Counted from the stretch's first letter, positions 9,459 through 18,668 are shown. The stretch: DNA of 64,000 nucleotides from Lysobacter enzymogenes (GCF_900106525.1 NZ_FNOG01000004.1:392986-456985); one strand, 5' to 3'. Notes: generated from the sequence alone by a model not told the origin. Made by a program: numbers and translations.

Positions 9459-10763
9459 TCACCGCACCCACGGCAACCACAGCCATAGCGCGACCAAGCT
9501 CGCCAGCAGCACCGGCGGGGTCAACACCAAGCCGACCTTCATGTACTCGCCCCAGCCGATCCGCTGGCCCTTGCCGGCCAGCACGTGCAGCCACAGCAGC
9601 GTCGCCAGCGAACCGATCGGAGTGAACTTCGGCCCCAGGTCGTTGCCGACCACGTTGGCGTAGACCATCAACTCGCGCGTCAGCGCCGGCACCGGCGCCG
9701 CGTCGATGGCCAGCGCGCCCACCAGCGTCGCCGGCATGTTGTTCATCACCGACGCCAGCACCGCCACAGCGAAGCCGGTGCCGACCGTGGCCGCGAACGT
9801 GCCCTGCGCCGCCAGCCAGGTCAGCACCGCACTGGCCTCCCGCGTCAGCCACGCATGGCCCAGGCCGTAGACGACCAGATACATGCCCAGCGAAAACAGC
9901 ACGATCTGCCACGGCGCCTCGCGCAACACCTTGCCTAACTGCACCGTCGCGCCGCGGCCGCCGCGGCCCCAACGGCCGGCGATGGCCATCAGCACCACCG
10001 CCGCCGCGCCGGTCACCGCCGCGATCGGCACGCCGAGCGGCCCGGTGACGAAGTACGAGAGCAACAGCAGCCCCAACAGCGGGAACGCCGCGCGGAACAC
10101 CGCCTCGTCGCGGATCGCATGGCGCGGCGGCTCCAGCGCGTCGACCGCGTAACGCACGGCGATATCGCGGCGGAACCACGCCCACAACACCAACAACGTC
10201 GTCGCGACCGAGACCAGGTTCACCGGCACCATCACCGCCGCATAGCGGCCGAACGGCACCTCGAAGAACTGCGCGCTGACGATGTTGACCAGGTTCGACA
10301 CCACCAGCGGCAGGCTGGCGGTGTCGGCGATGAAGCCGCAAGCGATGGTGAACGCCATCGCGCAGGTCGGGGCGACGTTGAGGCGCAGCAGGATCGCCAG
10401 CACGATCGGCGTCAGCAGCAACGCCGCGCCGTCGTTGGCGAACACCGCGGCGATGGCCGCGCCGAGCAGGACGATCAACGGAAACAGCCGACGCCCGTCG
10501 CCGCCGCCCCAGCGCGCGACATGCAGCGCCGCCCAGGCGAAGAACCCCGCCTCGTCGAGGATCAGCGAAATCACGATCAAGGCGACGAAGGTGAAGGTCG
10601 CATCCCACACCAGCCCCCACACCGTGCCGACGTCGTGCCAGCCGACCACGCCCGTGGCCAAGGCGACGGCCGCGCCGGCCAGCGCCGACCAACCGATGCC
10701 GAGCCCGCGCGGCTGCCAGATGACGAAAATCAGGGTGACGACGAAAATAGCGAGGGCAAGCAT
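9459..10763 (-). CDS. arsB: ArsB, arsenite efflux transporter
   Basis: This 434-residue protein has about 12 membrane segments and is close in length to E. coli ArsB (429). It shows ArsB/NhaD-superfamily blocks: LDEAGFFAWAALHVARW, AAVFANDGAALLLTPIVLAI, SLPLVVSNLVNIVSAQFF and VGNDLGPKFTPIGSLATLLW. It expels arsenite/antimonite from the cytoplasm. It is the last gene of the arsR-arsC-arsH-arsB operon, 64 bp after arsH. No arsA is present, so efflux would rely on membrane potential alone. Confidence 0.93.
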   Translation of the reverse strand: MLALAIFVVTLIFVIWQPRGLGIGWSALAGAAVALATGVVGWHDVGTVWGLVWDATFTFVALIVISLILDEAGFFAWAALHVARWGGGDGRRLFPLIVLLGAAIAAVFANDGAALLLTPIVLAILLRLNVAPTCAMAFTIACGFIADTASLPLVVSNLVNIVSAQFFEVPFGRYAAVMVPVNLVSVATTLLVLWAWFRRDIAVRYAVDALEPPRHAIRDEAVFRAAFPLLGLLLLSYFVTGPLGVPIAAVTGAAAVVLMAIAGRWGRGGRGATVQLGKVLREAPWQIVLFSLGMYLVVYGLGHAWLTREASAVLTWLAAQGTFAATVGTGFAVAVLASVMNNMPATLVGALAIDAAPVPALTRELMVYANVVGNDLGPKFTPIGSLATLLWLHVLAGKGQRIGWGEYMKVGLVLTPPVLLASLVALWLWLPWVR

Positions 10764-10827
10764 GCGGCGCTCAGTCAGAGATCGAACGAAGATGGAAGAC
10801 GCATCAAGCGATGCATCGGGCAGCGCC

Positions 10828-11553
10828 TTAGATGGCGCGTTGATTCACGCGCCGGGACAATTCTTCAGCGCTCTCCACACGCTCCGAGTATCGGTCGGTC
10901 AGATACGCCGAGCGCCCGCGCACCAGCCAGGTGAACTTGACCAGTTCCTCGCACACGTCGACCACGCGCTGGTAATACGACGAAGGCTTCATCCGGCCCG
11001 CCTCGTCGAACTCCTGGAACGCCTTGGCCACCGACGACTGGTTCGGAATCGTGACCATGCGCATCCAGCGGCCGAGCGTGCGCAGCTGGTTGACCGCGTT
11101 GAAGCTCTGCGAACCGCCGGACACCTGCATCACCGCCAGCGTCTTGCCCTGGGTCGGCCGTCGCGAACCGACCGTCAGCGGAATCCAGTCGATCTGCGCC
11201 TTCATGATTCCGGTCATCGCACCGTGGCGTTCCGGGCTCACCCACACCATGCCCTCGGACCAATCGGCCAAGTCGCGCAGCTCCTGCACCTTGGGATGGT
11301 CCGGCTCGGCGCCGTCGGGCAGCGGCAGGTCGCGCGGGTCGTAGATCCGCACCTCGCAGCCGAACCAGCGCAGCAAACGCGCAGCCTCATGGGCGAGAAA
11401 GCGCGAGTACGAACGCTCGCGCAGCGAGCCGTACAGGATCAGGATCCGCGGAGGATGGCTCGGATCGCCCGGCGCGGCGAGCGCGGCGGTGTCGATCGCC
11501 ATCAGTTGCGCCGGGTCGAGGTTCGGCAACTCCATCGGCATCGCCTCGCTCAT
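10828..11553 (-). CDS. arsH: ArsH, NADPH-dependent organoarsenical oxidase/FMN reductase
   Basis: The protein has 241 residues from the ATG at 11553. It is a flavodoxin-like NADPH:FMN reductase: [13 protein letters not shown] is the FMN-phosphate loop, and [23 protein letters not shown] and [18 protein letters not shown] are ArsH signatures. In the family it oxidises trivalent methyl/aryl arsenicals to the less toxic pentavalent forms. The start overlaps the arsC stop (ATGA), which decides it over a longer upstream reading frame. Confidence 0.93.
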   Translation of the reverse strand: MSEAMPMELPNLDPAQLMAIDTAALAAPGDPSHPPRILILYGSLRERSYSRFLAHEAARLLRWFGCEVRIYDPRDLPLPDGAEPDHPKVQELRDLADWSEGMVWVSPERHGAMTGIMKAQIDWIPLTVGSRRPTQGKTLAVMQVSGGSQSFNAVNQLRTLGRWMRMVTIPNQSSVAKAFQEFDEAGRMKPSSYYQRVVDVCEELVKFTWLVRGRSAYLTDRYSERVESAEELSRRVNQRAI

Positions 11554-11963
11554 GCCGACGCCCCGGGCAGCTTCACCACTTCGCCGTCTTCCTTGACGAA
11601 CGACGTCAGCGGATGCGCCAACAACGCCAGCACCTTCTCCGACGGCCGGCACAGCGCCGCGCCCTGGTCCGACACCACGATCGGCCGGTTGATTAGGATC
11701 GGATGCGCCAGCATCGCGTCCAGCAAGGCCTCATCGCCCAGCGCCGGATCGGACAGGCCCAGCTCCGCATAAGGCGTGCCCTTCTCGCGCAGCAACTCGC
11801 GCGGCGCGATGCCCATCGCTGCGATCAAGCCCTGCAAGGTCTCGCGCGACGGCGGCGTTTTCAGGTACTCGACGACCAACGGGTCTTCGCCCGATTGGCG
11901 GATCATCGCCAATGCATTGCGCGAGGTGCCGCAATCGGGGTTGTGGTAGATCGTGATGCGCAT
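11550..11963 (-). CDS. arsC: ArsC, glutaredoxin-coupled arsenate reductase
   Basis: This 137-residue cytoplasmic enzyme reduces arsenate to arsenite, the form ArsB exports. It belongs to the R773/E. coli type: [13 protein letters not shown] carries the catalytic cysteine (C11), and the downstream arginines that bind the oxyanion lie in blocks such as LINRPIVV. Length is normal for the glutaredoxin class (about 140). It starts 132 bp after the arsR stop, and its own stop overlaps arsH. Confidence 0.93.
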   Translation of the reverse strand: MRITIYHNPDCGTSRNALAMIRQSGEDPLVVEYLKTPPSRETLQGLIAAMGIAPRELLREKGTPYAELGLSDPALGDEALLDAMLAHPILINRPIVVSDQGAALCRPSEKVLALLAHPLTSFVKEDGEVVKLPGASA

Positions 11964-12095
11964 GACGAAACCTCAGGTCGAGCCAGGACGAGGCGCCGAC
12001 GCAGCCGGCACCCACTCGCGAAACATCGGCGCGGCAACGGCGCCCCTCATAGGCCGTCGGCGCGGAAAACCAAAAGCGAAACCGCTAGCCGCCGC

Positions 12096-12443
12096 TCATG
12101 AACACGTCTTCGCATCGCAAGCCGCGACGAAGTCGGTGAGCGGCGCGCAGATCTGCGGATTGCCGGAACAACAGTCTTCGGTGAGGAACGCGAGCAGCTC
12201 GCGCATATCGTCGTAACTGGCCGCGTACAAAATGCGTCGCCCGTCGCGCCAGGAGCGCAGCAGCTTCGCCCGCTCCAGCGCGGCCAGATGGAAGCTCATG
12301 CGGGTCGGCGCGATCGCCAGCGCCTCGGCGATCTCGCCCGAGGCCATCCCCTGCGGCCCCGCCCGCACCAGCATGCGGAAGGCCGCCAGCCGGTCGGCGT
12401 GAGCGAGGGCGGAGAGCGCCTGGACGGCGGTGTCGTCGTTCAT
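12096..12443 (-). CDS. arsR: ArsR, arsenite-responsive ArsR/SmtB repressor
   Basis: This 115-residue winged-helix repressor has the recognition region MASGEIAEALAIAPTRMSFHLAALERA. The metalloid site is C-terminal: ED-CC-x6-C (C91, C92, C99) and two more cysteines near the end, like the Acidithiobacillus ferrooxidans type and unlike the CVC-in-helix type of plasmid R773. It should release the operator when arsenite or antimonite binds. The ATG at 12443 lies directly after the promoter/operator, with no Shine-Dalgarno sequence. Confidence 0.92.
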   Translation of the reverse strand: MNDDTAVQALSALAHADRLAAFRMLVRAGPQGMASGEIAEALAIAPTRMSFHLAALERAKLLRSWRDGRRILYAASYDDMRELLAFLTEDCCSGNPQICAPLTDFVAACDAKTCS

Positions 12444-12450
12444 GGGCGAA

Positions 12451-12478
12451 ATACTACAAGAATACTTGTAGAGTTCAA
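12451..12478 (-). promoter_or_regulatory. arsR promoter overlapped by a perfect inverted-repeat operator
   Basis: Reading leftward there is a -35 TTGAAC (12478-12473), a 16-base spacer and a -10 TAGTAT (12456-12451). The spacer and the first part of the -10 hold CTACAAG-N4-CTTGTAG (12454-12471), a perfect 7+7 inverted repeat of the kind ArsR dimers bind. A transcript starting about seven bases after the -10 would begin at or beside the arsR ATG (12443), so the message may be leaderless. Promoter strength and start point are inferred. Confidence 0.75.
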
Positions 12479-12704
12479 GAGCCAGCCGTGTATGGCTGGC
12501 TAGCGCCGCGGTCATCGTCACGGGAAATTGGGAAACGCCACAGAATGGCTCTGCGCCGCTACCGGTCGAGCACTCACGCAATGGCCATAACAGCTTCAGC
12601 GCCCTGCCCAGTTCGCCTGCTAACGTCTTCAAACAGCGCCGTCCAACCATTCACTCAAGCCGACGCAAGCTTTTGGCGAGCTTGATCCAGACATCAGGTC
12701 TTTC

Positions 12705-13232
12705 ATGCATCTATCCAGCGATGTACGGCCAGTCGACTCGTTCTTCCAAAAAACGGGCAATGCACTGCCCGCCTCTCCCGGCGTCTATGCCTTCTGGTGG
12801 ATCGCAACGAAGTCGGAACTGATGTCGGCCAATAGGCACATCGTGCTGAAAGGGCCCCGCGGGCAAGCAGTGGATGTCGAGTACCGCGACTGGTGGCCGA
12901 ACGAGCTCGCCTATCCGTGCCTGTATGTCGGCAAGACCACGAACATCAAGAAACGTTTCGCCCTGCACATCAAAAGGAAATGTCCTGGCCGACTTCACCC
13001 TCCGTCTTCGGATAACAGGAAAGCCAAGCCCCGGACGAGCTCATGCCAATTAAGGTTTGGAATCGAGCACATTTTCCCGAGGGAGCTGGACCCGCTGAGC
13101 GTCATCATGCGCAATGTGGGCTTTTCCTACACCACGGAATTTCTCGACAATGCGGTAGCGGAGCGATTCTTTACGGAAGACCGTCTGGTCGGCTGTTGGC
13201 GGCCTTGGTTCAACATTGACTCTGAGCGCTAG
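12705..13232 (+). CDS. GIY-YIG-type nuclease domain protein
   Basis: This 175-residue protein shows a GIY-YIG core: PGVYAFWW (residues 25-32) stands for GIY, and CLYVGKTTNIKKRFALHI for YIG with the following arginine-bearing helix. A later helix NAVAERFFTEDRLVG offers the metal-binding glutamate, and PWFN the usual terminal asparagine. Such domains cut DNA in homing, restriction and repair proteins. Base composition and codon use are more AT-rich than the neighbours, which suggests transfer. It is 64 bp upstream of another AT-richer gene and ends with TAG. The biological role is unknown. Confidence 0.7.
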   Translation: MHLSSDVRPVDSFFQKTGNALPASPGVYAFWWIATKSELMSANRHIVLKGPRGQAVDVEYRDWWPNELAYPCLYVGKTTNIKKRFALHIKRKCPGRLHPPSSDNRKAKPRTSSCQLRFGIEHIFPRELDPLSVIMRNVGFSYTTEFLDNAVAERFFTEDRLVGCWRPWFNIDSER

Positions 13233-13296
13233 AAGCCGGCATAACAACGCATTAGATGTCTGAGCAGCGTTGAACAACAGACGAAGGGAAGCGCAC

Positions 13297-14115
13297 ATGA
13301 ACCGATGGGACTGGATCTACGAAACGAATGACGCGATTTATAGCGCCATCAATGCATGCTGGAACGAGGAAGATCAACGCACACACACTTGGGACGAGAA
13401 CCGAATCACCGGAGATGTTCTGCGCGCGATCGGGACGTCGGGTACCGTGCACTGGGAAGATAAAGCCTGCAGCGCCTCTTGGAGAATGTTCAAGGCGTAT
13501 GGCGACTACGAGACGGCCAACGGCGACATCGCACTCAACGTCACTCTATGCACGCAGCGAGGACATGTGCTGGCTGGGGTGAAGCATTTCGAAGCCAAAG
13601 CGGCGTGCCCAGACAAGAAGAAATACAAGGCAATAAGCCGGTCCCAGCTTGGTCGAATGGTTGGCTTGGTAAACCATGAAGTCCTGCTTTATTCGATCCA
13701 ACCTGTATTCAAAGATCACTGGTGGCCAGGAAAACCATGCCCCGGAGCCGGGTCGCTTCCGACCGAGCTTGCCCTGGCACTCGAGCCCGACGGTCATACG
13801 GCCTTAAACGCCAATGCAGTTTTATTCGTTCGCGTACTGGCGGACGCCCTTTGCGGTAGAGGCCTGGACACGAACCCAAAACGCGTCAGCGCTTTCCAGC
13901 ATGAACTGAACCGTGTCGATGCCCGCTATGTCGGTGCGCCAAGACCCATCGCCCCACTTCAGCGTCCTGCTTTTCTTATGCAAGCGCGCGTCGCAATCGG
14001 CGCAAACCTTGAGCTGAGGAGCGACTTCACACCTCCAAAGGCGTATCGCTCGCTTCCCGAAGCCGCCCCGCCCCCCGACAAACCTTCCGGCGGCTCACCG
14101 TCCTCGCGTCCGTGA
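13297..14115 (+). CDS. Unknown protein, possible PD-(D/E)XK nuclease-like fold
   Basis: This 272-residue protein has no family that I recognise. Two features stand out. An N-terminal helix THTWDENRITGDVLRAI is followed by GDIALNVTL and, about 18 residues later, GVKHFEAK; an acidic residue followed by E-x-K across a hairpin is the layout of PD-(D/E)XK nucleases. The last 30 residues are proline-rich. The ATG at 13297 is preceded by GAAGGGA; a TTG nine codons upstream is less likely. It follows the GIY-YIG gene and shares its AT-richer composition, so the two probably arrived together. The nuclease reading is an inference. Confidence 0.5.
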   Translation: MNRWDWIYETNDAIYSAINACWNEEDQRTHTWDENRITGDVLRAIGTSGTVHWEDKACSASWRMFKAYGDYETANGDIALNVTLCTQRGHVLAGVKHFEAKAACPDKKKYKAISRSQLGRMVGLVNHEVLLYSIQPVFKDHWWPGKPCPGAGSLPTELALALEPDGHTALNANAVLFVRVLADALCGRGLDTNPKRVSAFQHELNRVDARYVGAPRPIAPLQRPAFLMQARVAIGANLELRSDFTPPKAYRSLPEAAPPPDKPSGGSPSSRP

Positions 14116-14287
14116 TCGCGAGGCCAACGCCGGCCGCCAGAACCTGATGGCATCATCAACCGCCTGCGCGCCCCTTCGTATCGCGGTTCACCACATCCAG
14201 CGAGTCGGCAGCTCGCTGATGATCGGTAACGGCGCACTGGCATTCGGCTGGCGCCGCGCGGCGGCCAGACTGCAACGTCGCCGATTC

Positions 14288-16594
14288 TCACCGGCTCAGC
14301 GGAATCTCCAGATAGCTGCCGCCATACCAGCGCACCCGCAGCGGTTCGCCGGCGTCGGCGATGCTCTCGGCGGCGACCGGCTTGCCGCTGCCGTAGTTGA
14401 TCTGCTGCTGCGGATTGCGCAGCACGCTCACCACCGCCAGCAAGCGGCTGCCGGCCTGCATGCGCTTGCTGGTGGCGCGTCCGGCTTCGAAGTTCAGTAC
14501 CGTGCGGCGATCCGGCTGCAACAGTTGCCGGCGGCTGAGGTCGCCGACGTAGCTGGCGCGCGATTGATAACGCGACAGCTCGAAGTAACGCCCGTCCGGC
14601 ATCCATTCATACAACGAAATGTTGAAGTCGAAATCGCGCTTGTTCGCGCTCGCCTCCAGCCGGCCGGAAAACAGGCCGCTGAACTCTTCGGCCGCGGCGA
14701 AAGGCGCGCTGACGAACACCACGCTGCCGGCCGTGTCCAGCTCGGCATCGACGATGCCGCCGCCGGGCACGATGCGGTCGGCGTCGCTGCGGTCGCGCAG
14801 GTCGATCGTCTGCTCAGCAAAGACGTCCGCGCCGGCGGGCGTCGCCAGCAACCCATGCCGGCCATCACCGCCGGCGGCCGCACCGAAGTAGAAACGCTGC
14901 CGCCGCTGCGCCATCGCCGCCAGCGACGGCGCGTGCTTCCACTCGTTCGCGCCCATCACCTGGTAGTTGATCCGGTCGGCCAGCAGCGCCGGCTTCGGCG
15001 CGCCCTTGAACACGTAGTCGAACCACTGATAGCGCAACTCGCCCAGGTCGATCTGCGCCTGCGGGTCGAGCGTGTACCCGCGCAAACGCGTGCCCGTGGC
15101 GACGGTGCCGCGCTGGCCGCTGATGTGGTTGTACGGCCCGATCACCAGGTAATGCTCGGCGTTCGGGCGATAGCGATAATGCTCGCGCAGGTAATACAGC
15201 GCACCGATCTGGGCGCCGTCGTAATAGCCGGTGGTGGTCAGCACCGGCAGGTCCAGCGCGGCGAATTCGTCGCGGTAAGGGATCATCGCCTGCCAATACG
15301 CGTCGTAATCCGGATGCGACAGCCAACGCAGGTAGAACGGGTTCGGCGTGCCGTCGATCTGCGGCAGCTCGCGGTAAGCGCGGCCGCTGAGATACCACTG
15401 GCGATACAGGCGATTCCAGCGCGCCTCGTCCTCCATCGCCGCGGTGTCCACCTGGCGGTTGTTGGTCACGTAGAACGGCCAGTAGTACTGGAAGGCGTAG
15501 GAGATGCCGCCCTCCATCGGCACGTCGATGCCCGGCGCGCCGGTCACCGACGGCATCAGCGCCTTCAACGCCTTGGGCCGGCGCTTGGCCGCGGCCCACT
15601 GGGTGAAGCCCTCGTAGCTGCCGCCATACATGCCCACGCGCCCGTCGCTCCACGGCTGCGCGGCGATCCAGTCGATCAGCGTCGCGGCATCGTCGCCGTC
15701 GTGCTCGTAAGGCACCGCGCGGTCCGTGCTGCAGCCCTTGCCGCGGCTGGTGCCGGTGACGCCGACATAACCGTTGGACGCCGACCGCCGCGCCTCGTTG
15801 AGCGTGGTGACCGGGTCGGCGTAGATGGTGAAGTTCAACAGCGTCGGCCGCTTCGCCGGCGCGCCGCGCGGGCGCACGACTGTGGCGCAGACGGTGGCGC
15901 CGTCGGGCGTGGCCACGGCCACGTCGCGCTCGATCAGATAGCGCCGCGCATCGTCGCCGGCCACCAGCGCCGGCAACCGCGCCGACATCGCCGCATCGCT
16001 GCGCTCGGCCAGATAGCTGCGCACCAGCGCTACCGCAGCGTCGCGATCCAGCGCCGGCCGCTCGCGCAACGGCGCCAGCGCATCGGCCAGCGCGCGGCGC
16101 TGGCGCGGCGCGTCCGCCGCCTCGGCATTGAGCACGCGCATCGCCACGCCGGCGCGGCGGTCGTCCATCGTCGCCACCGTCTCGGCGAACGCGCGCTCCA
16201 ACGCCGCGTCGAAGCCCTGCCCATGCCGCGCCTGCAAGGCCTTGGCGCGCGCATACAGACGGTAATGGGCGACGTTCGGCCGCACCGGCACCGGCCCCTG
16301 GGTGGCGCTCGCGGCGAACGCCTCCAGGCTGCGCTCGGCCGCGGCGTAATCGCCGGCCGCCAGTTGCAGGCGGAAGCGCTGATTCGAATCGCCGCCGCTC
16401 GCGCCGTCGCTGTCATCGGCAAGCAAGCGCCGCGCCAACGCCGGCATCGCCGCGTCCAGGCGCTCCGGGTCGTCGGCGACGCCCGCGGGCAAGGCATACA
16501 GCGCAGACGGCGCAGCAGGCGCCGCCGACGCAGCCTCGCCAGCGCAGAACAACCCCACGGCCACCGGCGCCGTCATCACGATGGATCGCAGCAT
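14288..16594 (-). CDS. Secreted CocE/NonD-family hydrolase (S15-like)
   Basis: The protein has 768 residues with a signal peptide (about 1-25). An N-terminal helical region of about 250 residues precedes an alpha/beta-hydrolase of the X-Pro dipeptidyl-peptidase/cocaine-esterase class. The nucleophile elbow is MYGGSYEGFTQW, the catalytic histidine probably lies in LVIGPYNHISG, and the C-terminal beta-sandwich holds YEWMPDGRYFELS. Such proteins act on peptides, acylated antibiotics or esters; the substrate here is unknown. The ATG at 16594 follows GGGAGG, which rules out a TTG six codons earlier. It is convergent with the 13.3-kb gene across 172 bp in which I see nothing. Confidence 0.8.
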   Translation of the reverse strand: MLRSIVMTAPVAVGLFCAGEAASAAPAAPSALYALPAGVADDPERLDAAMPALARRLLADDSDGASGGDSNQRFRLQLAAGDYAAAERSLEAFAASATQGPVPVRPNVAHYRLYARAKALQARHGQGFDAALERAFAETVATMDDRRAGVAMRVLNAEAADAPRQRRALADALAPLRERPALDRDAAVALVRSYLAERSDAAMSARLPALVAGDDARRYLIERDVAVATPDGATVCATVVRPRGAPAKRPTLLNFTIYADPVTTLNEARRSASNGYVGVTGTSRGKGCSTDRAVPYEHDGDDAATLIDWIAAQPWSDGRVGMYGGSYEGFTQWAAAKRRPKALKALMPSVTGAPGIDVPMEGGISYAFQYYWPFYVTNNRQVDTAAMEDEARWNRLYRQWYLSGRAYRELPQIDGTPNPFYLRWLSHPDYDAYWQAMIPYRDEFAALDLPVLTTTGYYDGAQIGALYYLREHYRYRPNAEHYLVIGPYNHISGQRGTVATGTRLRGYTLDPQAQIDLGELRYQWFDYVFKGAPKPALLADRINYQVMGANEWKHAPSLAAMAQRRQRFYFGAAAGGDGRHGLLATPAGADVFAEQTIDLRDRSDADRIVPGGGIVDAELDTAGSVVFVSAPFAAAEEFSGLFSGRLEASANKRDFDFNISLYEWMPDGRYFELSRYQSRASYVGDLSRRQLLQPDRRTVLNFEAGRATSKRMQAGSRLLAVVSVLRNPQQQINYGSGKPVAAESIADAGEPLRVRWYGGSYLEIPLSR

Positions 16595-16674
16595 TCGCCC
16601 TCCCAGGCGCAACGGAATCCTTCAAGGGATGCCGTCACCGGCCGGATCGTCGCGCGCGCGCCGCAAAAAGCAAA

Positions 16675-16695
16675 GGCCCCGCTGATCGCGGGGCC
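16675..16695 (-). terminator. Leftward terminator hairpin
   Basis: GGCCCCGC-N5-GCGGGGCC is followed on the minus strand by TTTGCTTTTT. It stands just after the tail remnant at 16712-16770, as the intact counterpart at 18628-18656 does after its gene. Confidence 0.7.
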
Positions 16696-16711
16696 GTTGC
16701 GTTGCCAGCCT

Positions 16712-16770
16712 TCAGGCCTTGGCCGAATCGCCCGGCGGCCCGGCCCGCTTGGCCGACGTGCGATTGAACC
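16712..16770 (-). pseudogene. Truncated duplicate of the 3' end of the gene at 18669-19151
   Basis: About 58 bases match the last 58 bases of the gene at 18669-19151 with roughly six mismatches, and encode the same ending FNRTSAKRAGPPGDSAKA. The match stops abruptly after the shared GATTGAACC. Upstream codons on this strand show no likeness to the intact protein, so only the tail and its terminator are present. It may be a remnant of a former second copy. Confidence 0.6.
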
Positions 16771-16865
16771 CCCGAACGAGGTCGCCGACACTGGCGCGCG
16801 GCGCACCGAATCCACTTGCGCGGCACGCCCTCCCCAAAACCGAACCCTCCCCAGGCACCGCCCCC

Positions 16866-17522
16866 ATGCCCTCCTGGCTTTCCGACACCCGGCCCATCGC
16901 GTCGCTGCAAGTCGACGTGTGCTTCCTGATCCAGGAGCGCCTGTACTACGGTCCCGACCGGTTTTCCGATCCGGCCGACCTGCAGACGTTCGCCGAGCCG
17001 CTGGCGCCGCCCGCCCTGCCGATGCAGGATCCCGGCCTGGTCCGCTCTGCCGAAGCGCGGGGCTATGAGCGCGCGCTGGCCGATCACTACCGCCAGATCG
17101 TGCGCCTGGCCCGCCAGCACCGATTGCCGTTCAATTCCATCCGCCACTATTTCTGGCTGCGCCTGTGGCTGTGGAATCCCGAGCAGCGCGTCGGCATCGC
17201 CTTTCCGTGGTACGACAGCTTCGCCGAGATCGACGGCTTTCTGCGGCCGCTGGTCGACATCGCCGACGGCCCCGTGCACGACGACACGGATCAAGGCTGG
17301 GCGCTGCAGACCTACGCCCGGGACGACACGCTGTACTTCCTGCAAAGCGATCCGGACGAAGACGCAACCCAAGTCGCGATCTCCACGCCGCGCGCCGCAC
17401 TAGTGGCCCAAGTCGCGGAACTGCGCGAACGCATGCACGGCATCCTCGCGCGGCTTCACGACGAACTCGGCGCCGACGTCTGGTCCGCCTACGTCCGCGA
17501 CGAACCCACGTTCAAGGCCTAA
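16866..17522 (+). CDS. Unknown protein, 218 residues
   Basis: I do not recognise a family. The protein is soluble and acidic, rich in aromatic residues (IRHYFWLRLWLWNPEQRVGIAFPWYD), with no signal peptide and no membrane segment, and a C-terminal amphipathic helix AALVAQVAELRERMHGILARLHDEL. The start at 16866 is the first ATG that keeps the compact N-terminus; no strong ribosome binding site is visible. It sits between two copies of a gene tail plus terminator, beside another unknown gene on the same strand. Normal GC-rich codon use suggests a resident gene. Confidence 0.6.
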   Translation: MPSWLSDTRPIASLQVDVCFLIQERLYYGPDRFSDPADLQTFAEPLAPPALPMQDPGLVRSAEARGYERALADHYRQIVRLARQHRLPFNSIRHYFWLRLWLWNPEQRVGIAFPWYDSFAEIDGFLRPLVDIADGPVHDDTDQGWALQTYARDDTLYFLQSDPDEDATQVAISTPRAALVAQVAELRERMHGILARLHDELGADVWSAYVRDEPTFKA

Positions 17523-17601
17523 CACCGCGCCGGCGCCCCAACACGCGCGGACGCCGGCAACGCCATCCGCCCGAACCCGACCGCCTCGTCGCCCGTCTGC
17601 G

Positions 17602-17619
17602 CGCCCGCGCAGGCGGGCG
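17602..17619 (+). terminator. Possible weak hairpin terminator
   Basis: CGCCCGC-N4-GCGGGCG is followed only by TTGACC, so it is a weak candidate for ending the gene at 16866-17522. Confidence 0.3.
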
Positions 17620-17695
17620 TTGACCGCTCACGCCCCCACGCCACGTTCCTTCAGGGTTGCGCCCCGCCACCCCACGCACACCAAGGAACACGGCC

Positions 17696-18514
17696 ATGAG
17701 CTTCCCGGATTGCCAGTTTTCCCACATCACCTGGCTCAACACCGAAAGCGCCGCCTACCAGGCGCTGAGCGCGGGCCTCAAGAACCCGGCCACCGCGCCC
17801 GACGCGGTCGCCCACTTCCTCGAAACCCTCACCGCCGCCCACCAGGACTTCAAGCGCGGGCTCGGCCCGGGCGCGAACACGATGGCCCTGCTCAAGGCCT
17901 ACCAGGACAAGACCGGCATCATCTCCACCCGCGACTACACCCTGCCCGACATCCCCAGCAACCCCAACGATCCCGGCAACAGCATCGCCCTCGACCTGAT
18001 CGAAGGCATCGCCGGCGCGGCGGAAACCGAGATCGGCATCGGCATCAGCCTGTACACGCTGGTGCTCGACCTCATCGAACTGTTCAACATCAAGCTGCAC
18101 CTGCAAGGCGTGCTGTTCAACACCGCCAACACCGACCTCAGCGAGATCCACTTCCACATCGGCCCGAACGGCCAAGCGAACGTATTGCCGCTGGCGACCA
18201 CGATCCCCGCCGCCAAGGCGATCATGAACCCGGTCGACAAGAAGAATTACCCCTGCGTCGGCTTCGCCCTGTTCGGCGGCGTGGGCGTGCAGTCGCTGGA
18301 AGGCTTCTATATCGCGGTGAGCGCGTACCGCAAGCACGGCCAACCGATCCAGGCCTACTGCCAGTTCTACGCCGGCGAGCGCGGCGTCGCGCCCGGCACC
18401 GACGACCGCCACCACGCGCCGCTGCGCGAGGTCTGCTACACCACCGAATTCGTCGGGGTGATGTCGGAGAAACGCTCGGTGCCGAATGGAATCGTCGCGG
18501 TCTTCTGCGGATAA
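17696..18514 (+). CDS. Unknown protein, 272 residues
   Basis: The ATG at 17696 follows AAGGA. I do not recognise the family. A helical N-terminal half (residues 1-70, with HFLETLTAAHQDFKRGLGPG) is followed by a hydrophobic stretch IALDLIEGIAGAAETEIGIG and then a beta-rich half with FNIKLHLQGVLFN, EIHFHIGPNG and VGFALFGGVGVQ. There is no signal peptide. The hydrophobic segment inside a soluble-looking protein is compatible with a membrane-inserting protein, but this is only a guess. It is convergent with the gene at 18669-19151, with a terminator hairpin between. Confidence 0.6.
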   Translation: MSFPDCQFSHITWLNTESAAYQALSAGLKNPATAPDAVAHFLETLTAAHQDFKRGLGPGANTMALLKAYQDKTGIISTRDYTLPDIPSNPNDPGNSIALDLIEGIAGAAETEIGIGISLYTLVLDLIELFNIKLHLQGVLFNTANTDLSEIHFHIGPNGQANVLPLATTIPAAKAIMNPVDKKNYPCVGFALFGGVGVQSLEGFYIAVSAYRKHGQPIQAYCQFYAGERGVAPGTDDRHHAPLREVCYTTEFVGVMSEKRSVPNGIVAVFCG

Positions 18515-18627
18515 GCGCCGCCGGCCCGCCGCGCGCACGCAGGCGCGCCCACTGCACCCGCACCTGCGGCGCAAGCGCCGCCGCCGCGGGTTCCAGATTC
18601 GCAGGCGGCCGCGCCCCGCCCCAAAAA

Positions 18628-18656
18628 AACAGGCCCCGCGCAACGCGGGGCCTGTT
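18628..18656 (-). terminator. Leftward rho-independent terminator
   Basis: A 13-bp stem AACAGGCCCCGCG with a 3-base loop is followed on the minus strand by a run of T residues. It ends the gene at 18669-19151. Confidence 0.8.
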
Positions 18657-18668
18657 CGTATCCAGCAC

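Noticed and set aside
12096..12650. Longer ArsR start upstream of 12443
   Set aside because: It would run through the operator and promoter; the short form has the normal ArsR length.
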